A DNA stretch of 64,000 bases. It comes from Kryptolebias marmoratus (taxonomy: Eukaryota > Chordata > Actinopteri > Cyprinodontiformes > Rivulidae). Numbering within the stretch: position 1 is the stretch's first letter; each line of letters begins with the position of its first letter. The notes beneath the pieces were generated by a model. It was not told the DNA's origin, did no database searches, and worked only from the letters and a program-made list of their open reading frames with translations. The stretch spans positions 21,863,853 through 21,927,852 of the forward strand of contig NC_051443.1 in NCBI RefSeq assembly GCF_001649575.2, read 5' to 3'. Positions 12,035 to 23,750 of the stretch are shown in pieces. The position numbers and the translations under genes were made by a program.

Positions 12035-14100
12035 GCTGAAATACACAAACACCACCTGAAAGTACTTTCATCTTTTACTTGAATTTGAATTCTGCCTTTC
12101 GCTCATGCAGTATATTAACAAATCAATGCATGACTGTTTGTGTCATGAACATGCTTTATAGACCAAGAGCAACAACAACTGGGGGAGCTTGTTTTACGAC
12201 TCCAGGAGGTTTTAGGAGAGCCCCTGCAGGATTGAAGTCAATCTAACAGACTCCCATTTCATTCCGAAGCTATAAATCCTGCTGTAGTGCTGCCCATCCT
12301 GACGATGATTTAAATACTGAACCTCTACAATACAATGTCATGGAGTACAATTAAGTCTGCTCAACCAACAAAGGATGTTTCTTTCATTCAGTATTTTATG
12401 TATCTAAAGTGTTAAGCAAAAGTATTAAACCACCCCATCTTTTTTATGCTTAGTTTCTAAGGAGTCAGACTTTCATGTAAACTTTTAAGTGGACTTGATA
12501 GTTTTCTCAACATTTTGACAGTCTTTCTCTGTATTTATTTTTCTCATTTTGAGTCAACTCCTAGCTTAAAAAAATTTGAAAAGTGGGACAAGTGGATAAC
12601 GAATACGTGCCAGGTGTAGCTGATGATGATCTGTAGCAGATAATTAGTATCTGTAAGGCATGTCTTTACAGGAACACTCGGGTGATTTTTGAAGTAATGT
12701 TCTGTCAAATAGTCATCAATAGTACCATTTACGATGGTTTCAAACTTTTGCACAATACTTTACATGCAAAAACACATTGAATAAAAGAAAAAAAAAACTT
12801 TTTGTTGGTTGAGTAAGCCTAATTGTGCTTCATGGCATTGTATCATTCTGATGGAAGGAGCAATGCATCATCCTTCACTTGATCATCTATTATATGTCAA
12901 GTTTTCAGCTAACAGCTCTTTGTAAATCACTTTGTTGGTACTAAAATACTATTTTATGTTCAGCAAACTCTTATTACTCTTACTCTTACTAAACTGTTAT
13001 TGTTAGTACTTCTTATAAATTCTTTTTTTTTTTTTTAATGGCAACAATATATCTTGAGATGACCAGTTTGTTGTTCTCTTTCTCCAGATGTGAAGGTCAC
13101 ATTGCCGAAGATGAACATCAAGCAAGAGGAAGAACAAGATGAAAAGGAGGCTGGTGGTTTTTTTCTATTTTGCACATGTTTCAAGGATACAGTGCATTGA
13201 TCAATTCTGTCCATCACACAGTTACTCACCCAAATTACTTATAGAAGGGGGAAATCAGATGATGATGATGATGCAATCGAGTACTTTTTTGATTGATGGC
13301 AACAAAGAAATTCCTTAGAGGAACTTTTCAAAATGGCATTGAGAGCAGCAACAGAGGCAGCGGGAACAACCACAACAACAGTGGCGACGTCAGAATGAAC
13401 GGTTCAGTGTTTCATCTGGTTGCTTCAATGAGCCACAGCAGACTGACCTGCTCAGTTTGGTTCAGGAAGCTCCTCCTCAGAGCAAGAAAACCAAGTCTTC
13501 AGCTGAATAAAAATAAAAATAATTTAAAAAAAAGTTTTCTAGTTACCTTTTTGTTTTATTTCATCATTAATTGACTGTTTATTTTTATCTTTATTTTTCT
13601 AAATTGCACAGTGCTTTACAGACAAACACACACAGATGTGTGTTTGTATGTTTGGCCACAGTAGTGACCCCACTATACAGCTCAATCATCACGCCAAAGA
13701 CTCATCTGCACCCGTAACAATGTGGAGCCCAAATTACTCACTGAGCTTCCTGAAGCTGTGCCTGACTTCATCATGGGTTCAAAACCCCAGAAAATGTATG
13801 TATGTATGTGTGTGTGAGTATGACACCTGATCGATGCGGGAAAAAAAATGGTATGCGAATCAAATCTGGGATGAATCCAAGGATCCCTGCAGCTCCTGTT
13901 TGTGTAAACACACCATTTAACAAAAGAAGCCACAATGAAACTCCATCAGACTGTGACTCCGCACGCCTCAACAACTGAACTGAACTGATGGAGCGAGCCG
14001 TTTTTCAATCCGAGGACTAACACTTTGAAGAATTCAGTATTGGTAGCCTGGCTTATTTAGACAGTTAGCTTTACTTTGTGCTTAACAGAAAATGGCAAAA
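12035..14100 (+). other. cntfr: Probable cntfr 3' UTR (end uncertain)
   Basis: There are no coding exons. An AATAAA followed by an A-run at about 12779-12797 is a candidate poly(A) site, and further AATAAA motifs occur near 13506. The relatively GC-balanced blocks at 13300-13500 and 13690-14060 look more like UTR than the AT-rich DNA beyond, so the transcript may extend past the first signal. The boundary is inferred. Confidence 0.45.
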
Positions 14101-14415
14101 AGGACCTGGATTGTACAAAAGAAAAAAAAAGAAGAAGAAAGAAAACAAGGTGGATTTCAGACTGAACACTTCTTTTTCTACGCAGCTGTTTTTGGTTTGA
14201 CTTTGTGTTGACAACAATGTTTGGTTCACACTGACATAGCTACAGTTTGTTGGTTTCTGCTCTGTGCTGTAAAATACATAACACAAAACAGTTTGCTTTC
14301 CAAAATCTGGCGCTTTTACAAACATTAAAAATATATATATTTTTGTTTTCCCTGCAGTTACATTTCAATATCAGCAGTTACTATTATGTTATTCAAATAA
14401 ATATTAATGTGTTTA

Positions 14416-14582
14416 TTTGTTTTGTTTTGTTTTGTTTTGTTTTGTTTTGTTTTGTTTTGTTTTGTTTTGTTTTGTTTTGTTTTGTTTTGTTTTGTTTTGT
14501 TTTGTTTTGTTTTGTTTTGTTTTGTTTTGTTTTGTTTTGTTTTGTTTTGTTTTGTTTTGTTTTGTTTTGTTTTGTTTTGTTG
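14416..14582. repeat. (TTTTG)n pentanucleotide microsatellite, about 33 units
   Basis: An almost perfect TTTTG tandem array of about 165 bp lies downstream of the cntfr coding end. Open frames here on both strands (FCFVL and KQNKT repeats) are artefacts of the tandem repeat. Confidence 0.97.
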
Positions 14583-15159
14583 TTTTTTTGGACAAATAAT
14601 AAAACAATACATATAGGGCTTTAGTTTTATTTTGCTTTTGTTTGTTTTTTTGTTTTTTGTTGTTTTTGGATTATTTTTGTTTTGTTGTTTTGTTTTTTTC
14701 AGACATTCATAATGACGTAATTCTCCTTGATCCTATTTTGTAAACTATGATATGTAACTTTAACAATGAACAAAAAGTTTATTATTTAATAATAATGATA
14801 ATAATAATGTATGTATTAGCGTTAGAATGTCGTAACCTGTACCTGGGGTCTTTTTTATAGATGTATATACAATGACAGGTTTCAACCATTAAATGTGACC
14901 ATTTCACAATGAATTGTGATGAGCTGGATTCATTCTTTGTTTTGCCCCCTTTTTTTTTGTCAAATACCCAACTGTGTTCACCTGATGAAGACAAACTGTG
15001 GATGAACTTATTTAGAGACAAATTTTAAACACAAATTTATTTATTTATTTATTTTTATTCAATTTTAGTCAAGTCTATGTCTATTACCAGGCTAAACGCT
15101 TTTTTGCCTCGTAAATACCCACAGCAATATCTGGTAATGACTAATAATAATGGCCTAAC

Positions 15160-15480
15160 TACGAGCCTGATCCCCAAAAAGTTAAGACATTGTGTAAAAT
15201 GTAACGTAACCAAAGAATCCAATGAACTTCCAATCTCATAAACCCATGGTTTATTCACAATGAGACATAGTAAACATATTAGATGTTGAACCCAATAATT
15301 TTTACCATGAATTTAAAAAAAAGGGGAATTGTGGATTTTATGGCCGCAAAACATCTCAAAAAAGTTGGAACGAGCAACAAAAGGCTGTACAAATAAGAAA
15401 ATAAGAAACAGTCGGAGCAGCATTTAGCAACAAATTAGGGTAATGGTGATAGGTCAGTAGGAATTTAAGACATAAAAGCT
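15160..15480 (-). repeat. Degenerate dispersed repeat, related to 9775-9995
   Basis: It begins 'ccaaaaagttaagacattg' and contains 'caaaaaagttggaacgagca', both hallmarks of a repeat common in teleosts. The orientation is opposite to the copy at 9775-9995. No transposase frame is visible. Confidence 0.5.
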
Positions 15481-16851
15481 GAACAGGAGTGGCTGTTTTT
15501 GTTTGTCTGTTGTTGTTTTTTTTGTTTGCTTTGTTTGGAGTTTTTTTTTTTACCAAAATCTCTTCTGTTACTCAGACTGTCATTCTTAGATGACAATAAA
15601 AAGCCCTGAAAACACACAAACAGAACAGTGAACAATTGGCTGCTCCAGTTTTATTGACTTGTTCACCTCATCCCTCCTCATAAAGGACCTGCACAAACAA
15701 ATATGTATTTATTTTTGGCATAAAAGATGTCAAGATGTCAATTCTCAGAAAGTAAAAATAATCAGCATAAAAAGAAAAAAAGAAAAATAAATAAATAAAA
15801 ATAAAGCTTAACTCTTGTTCCAGAAATAGTGAATGAATCATAATAACTTTGGATCTTAATTCATCACAGCAGTGATGGAAAGCTTCTGTTCTCCTTTTAT
15901 AGAAAAACAAAACAAAACAAAATAAAAAAAAATTCTGTCCTTTTATCTTTATCTTTTCTTTTTGGGAGGGGGGAGGGTTAGGGTTAGGGTATGAATAAAA
16001 GTTTTTTTGTTTGTTTGTTTTGTTTTTTGTTTTGTTTTTTTGACAATGAGATTATTAGTGCTGCACCCAAATCCTAACATCTACTTTGATAGGAGGCATA
16101 TGTCAGTTTTTTAAGGAGGTTAGTAGTATTCACACTCTGTGTTTGATTAACATTGTGGTTTTTTTCTTTTTTTTCTTTATCATATTAAAACTTGTAATCA
16201 TCAGATGTAGGCCAAGATATACAAATGGTACAATATATTACTGCATGGTAAAATGTAATAGAATCTAATTAAATACAAAATTATGTGAGAAATGACAATA
16301 ATACAAGAAGATAATAAGTGAATGATGAATGAATAAAGTTTTCTTTGTCTAAGAATTGAAAAAAAACAAACAAACAAACAACAAAAAACGAGCATTTAAA
16401 TTACAAGAAAAAAAATGGGTAGCAAAATAAAATCAATACAAACTATATTGGAACATACATTATCTTTGTAAGATGAACATTTATTTAAACATGAATTCAG
16501 AGAGAACAAGCATGTTCAAAAGGAGCAGAAGAAGCATACGCTTTTATTTTTTAAATATCCTACACCTCCACTTGTCAAAACGATGACTCGATTCCCTTTT
16601 TTCTTTAATCCTAATTAAGCACATTGTTGCATAAGATATATGACATGTAAGTGTTAAGAAAAAAATGTGTCTGGGCCAAAATCTTCTGTTTTGACCTCAC
16701 TGTCTTTCTCTCTCTTCAGCCTGTCTCACCATCTTCTTCATCTTTCTCTCCAGCTCTCTTTCTGTCAATATGCTGACAAGTTCTGGCAGGCCGATTTGGA
16801 GGCCGAGGACAAATCAATACACCATCTAACAGCTGTCAGCTGGGGTCTTCA

Positions 16852-16878
16852 GTGTGTGTGTGTGTGTGTGTGTGTGTG
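16852..16878. repeat. (TG)n microsatellite
   Basis: An uninterrupted run of about 13 TG units. Confidence 0.9.
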
Positions 16879-17254
16879 CGTAGTGTAGATCTGCTTGCAT
16901 GGTATTGCATTTATTACTCTTTCCTCCCTTCCGACCCTCCTCAATAAGAACTGGTCACCCCCTCCCCTCCCTTTTTTTTGTTTTCTTTAATGAGGATGTC
17001 AATGAGAACTCAATTAATATTTATAATGACAATGAATTGAATAAAGAGGGCGCAGAGGACACTGATTTTATTATCCTTGTCATTGTCAGTGGTGTGGATC
17101 TGCTTTCCCTTTTAGAGATGAAAAACAGAATTGTAGAGCTCACATTTAAACCTTTAAAACTTTAATTAAATAGCAAGTGAAATGTTCAGCAGTCTTCACA
17201 GTGTCTGCAGCCACAAAGTGATCCGCATTAACCTCAAGTAAATGGGAACGAGTT

Positions 17255-17258
<4 letters not shown>

Positions 17259-17285
<27 letters not shown>
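17259..17285. repeat. (TG)n microsatellite
   Basis: An uninterrupted run of about 13 TG units. Confidence 0.9.
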
Positions 17286-18430
17286 ACACGCTCTCCAGAG
17301 CCTGTCAGGTTCAGCCACCCCTCTCTGCTCTAATGACTACTTTGACCTTTCACTGAAAACGGGATGAATGGCATGATATCTGCTTCCCTCTCACCTCTGC
17401 CCTGCCTTCTGGCTAGCACCTTTTTAAATACTCAGCTTGCAGCCTTTCTTGCCTCCGCTGAATCTCTCTGGCTGACTGGTTTTGTCTTTTCCAATGTTCC
17501 AACTTTCTCTTTATGCTAATATCCAAACATGCATTTCTAATTCCTTTGTATTATTCATCCATACAAGATGGATTCATGCAGTTTACTTTGTTCACACTGT
17601 TCTTGCATCACATTGCTCTGTAGACACACTTGTGCCTCTGCGTTTGGCAGCAATGTGTTGTTTACTTTTTTACAAAAAAATATCTGCGGTCAAACATAGT
17701 TTATTTATGCCAAATTCACAAACATGAAGCAATTCAAGGGCGGCTTATCCAACATATTTTCAACAGTTACTTCATTAGTTCCAGCTGCAAAAGCAAATTT
17801 ATTCCCGTGTTATCAGTGATTCCCATACTGTACATTATAAAACATTTTACAAAGCTAAATTATAGAACAAAAAATAATGTCTTTACTCAAAGTTGTTTGA
17901 TGTGCTGTTGAACTACATTTCATTCATTTATTCAGTGATTTTTACCTTCACAGAATATTGAAATGTTTCAATATAAACCAGTGCAAAGGGCTTACATAAA
18001 GCATGGCATTTTAATCAAGTAAACTCAAATAAAATGTATTTATGAGCACATTTACAAACAACTGATGTTGACAAAAGTAGCATGAACATATAACATGAAC
18101 ATGTGCTGATGCATAAAAGCAAAATAAACAATTAATTAATGCAACGTTTTTTTTTAAAAAAAAAGCAAAACTATAACATACAAACAACAACAGTAATTGA
18201 AATAGAATAAATCATATCATTGTCTGCTTTAAACGCCAAAGAATAATAATATTTAAAAATAAATAAATAAATAAATAAATAAGTTTTGAAAGTGCCCAAT
18301 CTAAAACTTAGATTAAAATATGTAGCAGAACATGAACATGCTATTAAATACTAAAGCATGTTAATATTTTAAAGCTGATGACAAATAAAATCTGAAACTT
18401 CATGAGTTATTTAATTTTACTTCTTCATTG

Positions 18431-18490
18431 TCTTTTTCTTTTGACTGTTCCTTTTTCAGGGGTGGCCACAGCTAATCATCCTCCTCCATC
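18431..18490 (-). mobile_element. Solo 3' tail of an RTE-type LINE or its SINE
   Basis: The sequence 'ttcaggggtggccacagc' followed by 'taatcatcctcctccatc' matches the reverse of the shared 3' tail (CAACCCCTGAA...GAAAGA type) seen on the SINE at 21006-21161 and on the LINE fragment at 37652-38404. Only the tail is present, consistent with severe 5' truncation. Confidence 0.5.
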
Positions 18491-18534
18491 TTATTTAATT
18501 TGACTCATTTTACATAATTAGACAATAAAAAAAT

Positions 18535-19142
18535 AAAGGGACCTATTATGCAAAATTCACTTTTTGCATGTTTTCATACTTCCATACTGCTTCTAGAAAC
18601 AGTCCAAGTGCAAAAAACAATAAATAAAAAAATAAAAATGAAACACCCAGCAGTTTTTGACAATAAGTAAATGTTTTCTGGTGTCTGCAAAACGATGTTT
18701 CAAAAATGTCTGGATTGTTGAGTCACAATCCCTGTTACTTAGCAAGCCCAGCCCCTTACCTAGCAACCCAAGTGAAGCTCCACCCACTTCATTAAAAGAA
18801 GACAGATACGTTTGTTCGGCTGATTTTACTGCAGGAAATTTTTTGTTGTCCGCTGCATTATAGAACATGTGTCTGTATTGTCACTATCCCGACTCGCTAC
18901 CATTTGGGTTTTGGATTGCTGATTGCCGCTGTCCAACTTGACAAATGTCGGTTTTGACCAACAGCAGCTTATTTGCAAAATAGTGACGTAGTCCTAAAAC
19001 TGCTCATTCTGAAATCAGCTCAAAACAGGCAGAACTAACCAGGTGAAATCTCAGGATCTGAGAATGATTTTGCGTATTAAATTTAATGAACATGTTTTGT
19101 ACAGCCCACAGACCTATCCTAGCATAATAGGTCCCCTTTAAA
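18535..19142. mobile_element. Non-autonomous DNA transposon (about 600 bp) with terminal inverted repeats
   Basis: The left end reads AAAGGGACCTATTATGC and the right end is its near-exact inverse, GCATAATAGGTCCCCTTTAA. No transposase frame lies between. The ends and size fit a MITE-like element widespread in fish. A clear target-site duplication could not be defined in the A/T-rich flanks, so the superfamily is left open. Confidence 0.7.
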
Positions 19143-21005
19143 ATAATAATTTTTTGGGCCCCTAGAGGGCAACAGAAACACCTTGTTATACATCCTCTGT
19201 CTGTGGTGCTGAAACATATTTAAATCTCTGTGTCTCTGTCTGTGGTGCTGAATATATAGGTTATGCAATATTTATTTTTCCAGATCAATTGTCCCTTGTC
19301 TTTGTGAGACCGGGAAAAAGGCCCGCTCACTATGACATGCTATAACAACACTATAACACCCCGGTTCTTTGTTTTTCTGACTCTAATCGTGTGCAACGAG
19401 GTTGAGTGAAGCAGAATATTACAACATTGCTTGGTCAAAATTAAATATTTTGGGTAGGGCTTTGGGTAAGCATGAAATTTCATTCACTTCACACATGTCT
19501 TGTCTCATCTAGCCTGGCATTTGAATAAGTATAAGTCCTTGGTGCCCAGTGGATCTTACAAAGTGGATGTTTTTGTATGTCTGTTTGTTTGTTTGAAAGG
19601 CACCAAATAGGAAACATAATTACATAAATTAGGGTGTGTGTGTGTGGGGGTGGGGGGGGGGGTACTTTAAAGTACTTTAAAAAAAGTACTAGTCAGAAGA
19701 CAGAAGAATTTGACTTTAAAGGATAAATAGTTGCAAAAATGATATTAGCATAAAGAGAAATACAGTCATTTTGAAGCATGCTCTCAATTTCTGCATCACC
19801 TGAGTCCTCTCCTTGACTGAAAGCCATCATTTCTTGGATGATAACATTTGATAACACCACCATAGGTGAGGTCATCTTGGATCAGTGCCACAAAATAGAA
19901 AACCTTCCTCTCTAAACTCATAACTGTTATATGAATTATGCAAGCCTTATGTGTCACATGATGCCTGAGTCATTCCAGCACAATACAGCTTTGAAAAACT
20001 GACAGGTCCTTCATGTGACAAGGCATGAAAAAAAAGTAATGAAAGAAAAAGAAGGGAAAAACAAGCTTCACACTGACAATACGATTCCTAAAGACCTCCT
20101 ACTGAGAACCAATAAGAAGTGGAACATTTCATTTAAAAACAGAGTTAAACTTGTCTTTACAGATACAATTTCAGATCTTTAATAGAGGCAGTTAAATTGG
20201 ATTATATATAAGAAGCGAAATTTAAATGCATTGCATGATAAGTACTTGAACAGACATACCTATTTAAGATTTACCTAAAGTGAACCACAGGAACTAAAAT
20301 TATCTGCCACTCAGAGTTACTCTGCCTGGGAGATTAACCCTAAAACAGCATTTAACAGAAACATAGATATTTTAATTGGAATTGTAGCAGATTTAGTCTC
20401 TTTTATTATTTCCTGTTTTTAATGAAAATGGTTTTTTTTTAGATTAGTTTAAATTCTTGTATTTTAAATAACTTTAAACTGACATTCATGAACTGTAAAT
20501 GTTTAGGGCTGACACTTGTGCTGAACAGCTATACTGTGGTCTATTCCGCCCTCTTGTGGTGATTAATGTCAACATTGGTTTTTTTTTCAACTTAAAAACT
20601 TCTGTCAAAAAGAAAAAAAAAACGTGTTCTAGAAATTTTAATACTTACAACAAAAGTCCCATATTGTACAGTTATATAATTTTTCTTCTTCATAGGACAA
20701 TAAGTCTGCTTCATCAATTGATAAAACAGTGCTAGAATTTATATAAAAAACTATAAACACAAAATAACCAAAAAGACCTTAAGAGTTACTTTTATTTGCT
20801 CATTTGAAATTAGAACTTCTGGAGGTAGGATTGTTTATTTATTTGCTTGCTTTGCAACCACACTCTTCCACATATTGCTATTTGGTTATTATATTTCAAA
20901 ATCCAATTAACACTTTTAATGCACTATAGCCAATGTAAAAATAAATGAAACAACAACATTAAAACATGACACATTTTAATGACTGCATCAAAAGACTTTG
21001 AAAAA

Positions 21006-21161
21006 GGGCTGTGGTGGCTTGATGATCAGTTTTGCGGTCTTGGAATCCTGAGGTTGTAGGTTCAAATCCAGGTCACGGCAGGAAGGGCATCTGGTCTAAA
21101 ACAATTGCCAAATCATTTGCTCACTGTGTCAACCCCTGAAGAAAGGAGTGGCGGAAAGAAC
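21006..21161 (+). mobile_element. tRNA-derived SINE
   Basis: The head resembles a tRNA gene, with an A-box-like GTGGCTTGATGATCAG and a good B box GGTTCAAATCC about 37 nt further on, which together form an internal RNA polymerase III promoter. The body contains 'ggaagggcatctggtctaaa', and the 3' tail 'caacccctgaagaaaggagt' followed by 'ggcggaaagaa' is shared with the LINE fragment at 37652-38404. This fits a SINE mobilised by a partner LINE through a common tail. It is not a functional tRNA gene. Confidence 0.75.
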
Positions 21162-21325
21162 TTACTATCATAATACTTTGATAAAACATCCTCTGCAGGA
21201 ACACCTTCTGTGATTTGGATAATTGGCAAAGCTTTTAGGTCATATATGTCAGTAACTGAATAGTTATAGACATTGTTTATCACCTTCTTTGTCAAAGCAA
21301 GACAAACAATTCATGGTAAATGAGG

Positions 21326-21327
<2 letters not shown>

Positions 21328-21398
<71 letters not shown>
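21328..21398. repeat. (TAA)n microsatellite, about 24 units
   Basis: A pure TAA array sits roughly 60-130 bp upstream of the putative tmem267 first exon. Confidence 0.97.
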
Positions 21399-21399
<1 letters not shown>

Positions 21400-21454
21400 A
21401 GAAAAAAACTTTTTGATTTCAGATTATTTCTTATTTTACTTTTGAGTAACACTT

Positions 21455-21541
21455 ACCTGTTGATACCGCTCATCACCGCTTGGTGGCAGCAAAGCGCCGC
21501 CGACCTCCAGGATCGCCGTAGAAGAAGAGTGAAGCTCAGCG
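21455..21541 (+). promoter_or_regulatory. tmem267: Putative tmem267 promoter and non-coding exon 1
   Basis: A sudden GC- and CpG-rich island (GCGCCGCCGACC, GATCGCCG) in AT-rich DNA is followed by GAAGAAGAG and a donor CAGCG|gtaggt at 21541/21542. The coding exon's acceptor at 22728 is 57 nt upstream of the ATG, so a separate 5' UTR exon is required, and this is the best candidate on the + strand. The transcription start has not been located. Confidence 0.5.
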
Positions 21542-22728
21542 GTAGGTTAACCGATGCAAGGCGATGGGGTGAGTAACCTGATTTCATTCGTTTACTCTCT
21601 CTAAATCACACTAAAACATGTTTTTAAACAAATATTCTATCAGATATCGTGTCGTGACGTGGAAGAAAACATGCGATATGGTGTAAATGTGCATATTTTC
21701 AGCAGAGTTAGTGGTGACAGCCTCCCTGACCGCCTACACAAAGCAACACTTCGCTCGTTCCTGCTGGCCGTTTACCTCAAAGCTATCAGTCATGTTATTG
21801 TAGCTATCTGAAATTAGCCTGTTTTTTTCTAATTGCATGTCTTTATTTTCAGTATTTAATTTAACTTAGAAGCGAACCTAGAAAAGCTGAATTGTCGGGG
21901 GTGAAGCTGCGGAAGGATGCTAAAAATAACAGCTAATTAAATTTTCAGATTCTGGACTAAACCACTTGAAGTTATTATTTAAGAAGGGACTGCTGTTACA
22001 TGAGCGACAGAGACACACAGTGAGTCTTCTTAGAGGTGGCTGTCCCATATTTCATTCAGTCACATGAGACATTAAAACATGACTTATTTTTTATGGTTCA
22101 GAGTTAATTGTTATTGGCAGCCTTGGGCCCATTGTCTGATATTTGATTTGTTAGTTTTGCACATTTATTGCTTTTGTTTTATAGAATTGTTTGCTTGATA
22201 TAACAGAACCAAGCGTGTTTTGCTAAAATAAATACATACATTTAGTTAAATCAAACCTCAGATGAGTAGCAGCTAGCAGATGAAGGAGTAATAATAAAAC
22301 ATGTTGAGGATGGTATGTTCTGAGTCTGAATGAAGATCATCTGGAGATTCTGCTCAAACTAGCATCTTCACAGCATCTTATTTCTGTTTAGGGTGACTGT
22401 GAAGAAATTATTAGACTGTGGTACTCAAAAATCCTAAAGGTTTTGCACACTCCAGCTCCACATGCCTGATCTGCTCATGCTGCCCTTCTGTGAGCAGTAG
22501 AGTTTATAATCTTGAATTGTCACCAGAGTGACCAAATGTCACATTATCACATGATTGTGGACACTTTATCATTTGTTTTAACAGACTTTTCTCACCATAA
22601 TTTTATATCAACTTGAGTGACTGACTTATTTTAATATATAAAAAATGTGAGCCACAGATTCATTCAGGATTGTGGTAGTCGACCGAGGTTTTATCTCATT
22701 CAGTTCTCCTTTTTCCCTCTCTCTGCAG
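21542..22728 (+). other. tmem267: Putative tmem267 5' UTR intron
   Basis: This is non-coding DNA between the candidate first exon and the acceptor 'ccctctctctgcag' ending at 22728. No repeat or additional exon was recognised. Confidence 0.5.
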
Positions 22729-22785
22729 TCTGCTTGACTTTTGCTGACTCTCTCTGGTGATTGGCTCCTCAAGCCATCTTTCAAC

Positions 22786-23193
22786 ATGCAAGGATTCTAC
22801 TCCAAGCTCGACTCGTCCTCGTCCTCGTCCCCCTTGCTGGGGGTGGGCCTCGGGGGCGAAGGCGCTCATGTACCTCTCAGCCTGGCCGTGGAGGCGGAGA
22901 AAGCCCAGGCCCTCCTGCAGACATTCAGCTCGCCCTCCTTGTTGGCTTCAGCGGGGCTCGGGATGTTCTGCGTGGTGGCGGACCACACGCTTCAGCTGTC
23001 TGCCGTTCAGCACCACCTGTGGCTGCGCGCCGTCTTGGACAATGCCACGCACGGATTGGTAGGGCTGTGGTCGTGGGCGGTTGTGATTGGACTGAGGAAA
23101 AGGAGTGATTTGTATGAGGTGCTGCTGGCAGGGCTTCTGGCATCAATCATAGACCTCGACCACTTCTACATGGCTGGATCTCTCTCACTCAAG
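22786..23193 (+). CDS. tmem267: tmem267 coding exon 1
   Basis: The ATG lies 57 nt after the acceptor at 22728. The exon ends CTC AAG before 'gttaga' in phase 0. It encodes the Ser-rich N-terminus and the first three hydrophobic segments, including DLDHF. Confidence 0.92.
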
Positions 23194-23669
23194 GTTAGAT
23201 CTGCAGTTGTTGATGGTTTTTAGTACTCTTACAAATGATTGGGTACCTTCTATGTCAATTATTTTCATTTTATTTTGACAGTAGGAAGTTCTGACAAGCT
23301 AATTGTTAACTCCCTTCCTCTCTGTCTGTTCAGGCTGCCGTCTCGCTGCCTCATCGTCCCCCCCTCCACTGCTCTTCTCTCATCCCTGTCATCTGCCTCA
23401 CCCTCCGCTTCCTCATGTGGATCGGCCGCCTCAAAGATTCTTGGTGCTCCCTGCCGTGGATGCTTTTCATTTCCATGACGACGCACCACGTCCGGGACGC
23501 CGTGCGCCACGGCCTGTGGGTTTGCCCGTTCGGCAACACCGCTCCCATCCCCTACTGGCTGTACGTGAGCACCACGGCAACGCTTCCTCACCTGTGCTCA
23601 GTACTCATGTACCTGACGGGAACCAGGGATGTGATCTCCACGAAACACGGAGTAGCGATCGATGTTTAG
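22786..23669 (+). CDS. tmem267: Transmembrane protein 267 (C5orf28 homologue), complete coding sequence in two exons
   Basis: Exon 22786-23193 (136 codons, phase 0) joins exon 23334-23669 to give a 247-residue multi-pass membrane protein. Its function has not been established. The ATG at 22786 is the first in the exon and opens [13 protein letters not shown], followed by a Ser/Gly-rich N-terminus. Hydrophobic segments follow at about residues 48-66, 82-105, 112-128 and 140-165, with further ones near the C-terminus. Polar residues lie within or beside them: ADHTLQ, NATHGL, DLDHF and [18 protein letters not shown]. This conserved His/Asp spacing recalls the YdjM-like (PF04307) membrane metal-dependent hydrolase fold; that is an inference. 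The coding exons are GC-rich against AT-rich surroundings. The intron is only 140 bp. The protein is a little longer than the human one (215 residues as recalled), mostly at the N-terminus. Confidence 0.92.
23334..23669 (+). CDS. tmem267: tmem267 coding exon 2 (terminal)
   Basis: The acceptor is 'ctctgtctgttcag'. The exon has 111 codons and then TAG. It encodes [15 protein letters not shown] and continues through [14 protein letters not shown] to the end GVAIDV. Confidence 0.92.
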   Translation, partial: AAVSLPHRPPLHCSSLIPVICLTLRFLMWIGRLKDSWCSLPWMLFISMTTHHVRDAVRHGLWVCPFGNTAPIPYWLYVSTTATLPHLCSVLMYLTGTRDVISTKHGVAIDV

Positions 23670-23750
23670 GCGTTGCTGACTCACAGGTGACGTCCGATTA
23701 GAGGTTTAAAACTTTTAAATACTTGAAATAAAAGAAGGAAAATGTGTAAA
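23670..23750 (+). other. tmem267: tmem267 3' UTR with poly(A) signal
   Basis: AATAAA at about 23727 lies some 55 nt after the stop, indicating a short 3' UTR. Use of a later site cannot be excluded. Confidence 0.5.

Larger units (their letters stand above)
14583..21450. other. Intergenic DNA between cntfr and tmem267
   Basis: No exon was recognised. The stretch holds a dispersed repeat (15160-15480), TG microsatellites (16852-16878, 17259-17285), an AAAT run near 18262-18283, a solo LINE tail (18431-18490), a terminal-inverted-repeat element (18535-19142), a SINE (21006-21161) and a TAA array (21328-21398). GGTTAGGGTTAGGG at about 15974-15989 is too short to be meaningful as telomeric sequence. 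Confidence 0.6.

Noticed and set aside
14247..14624. Long overlapping open frames (FCFVL and KQNKT repeats)
   Set aside because: They are translations of the (TTTTG)n array in several frames, not genes.
15974..15989. Telomere-like GGTTAGGGTTAGGG
   Set aside because: Only about two and a half units, within the range of chance in a G-rich patch.
22757..23108. Overlapping frames on both strands across the tmem267 exons, and frames opposite 23265-23591
   Set aside because: Shadows of the real frame in GC-rich coding DNA. Only the frame giving MQGFYSKLD... continues in phase across the intron.
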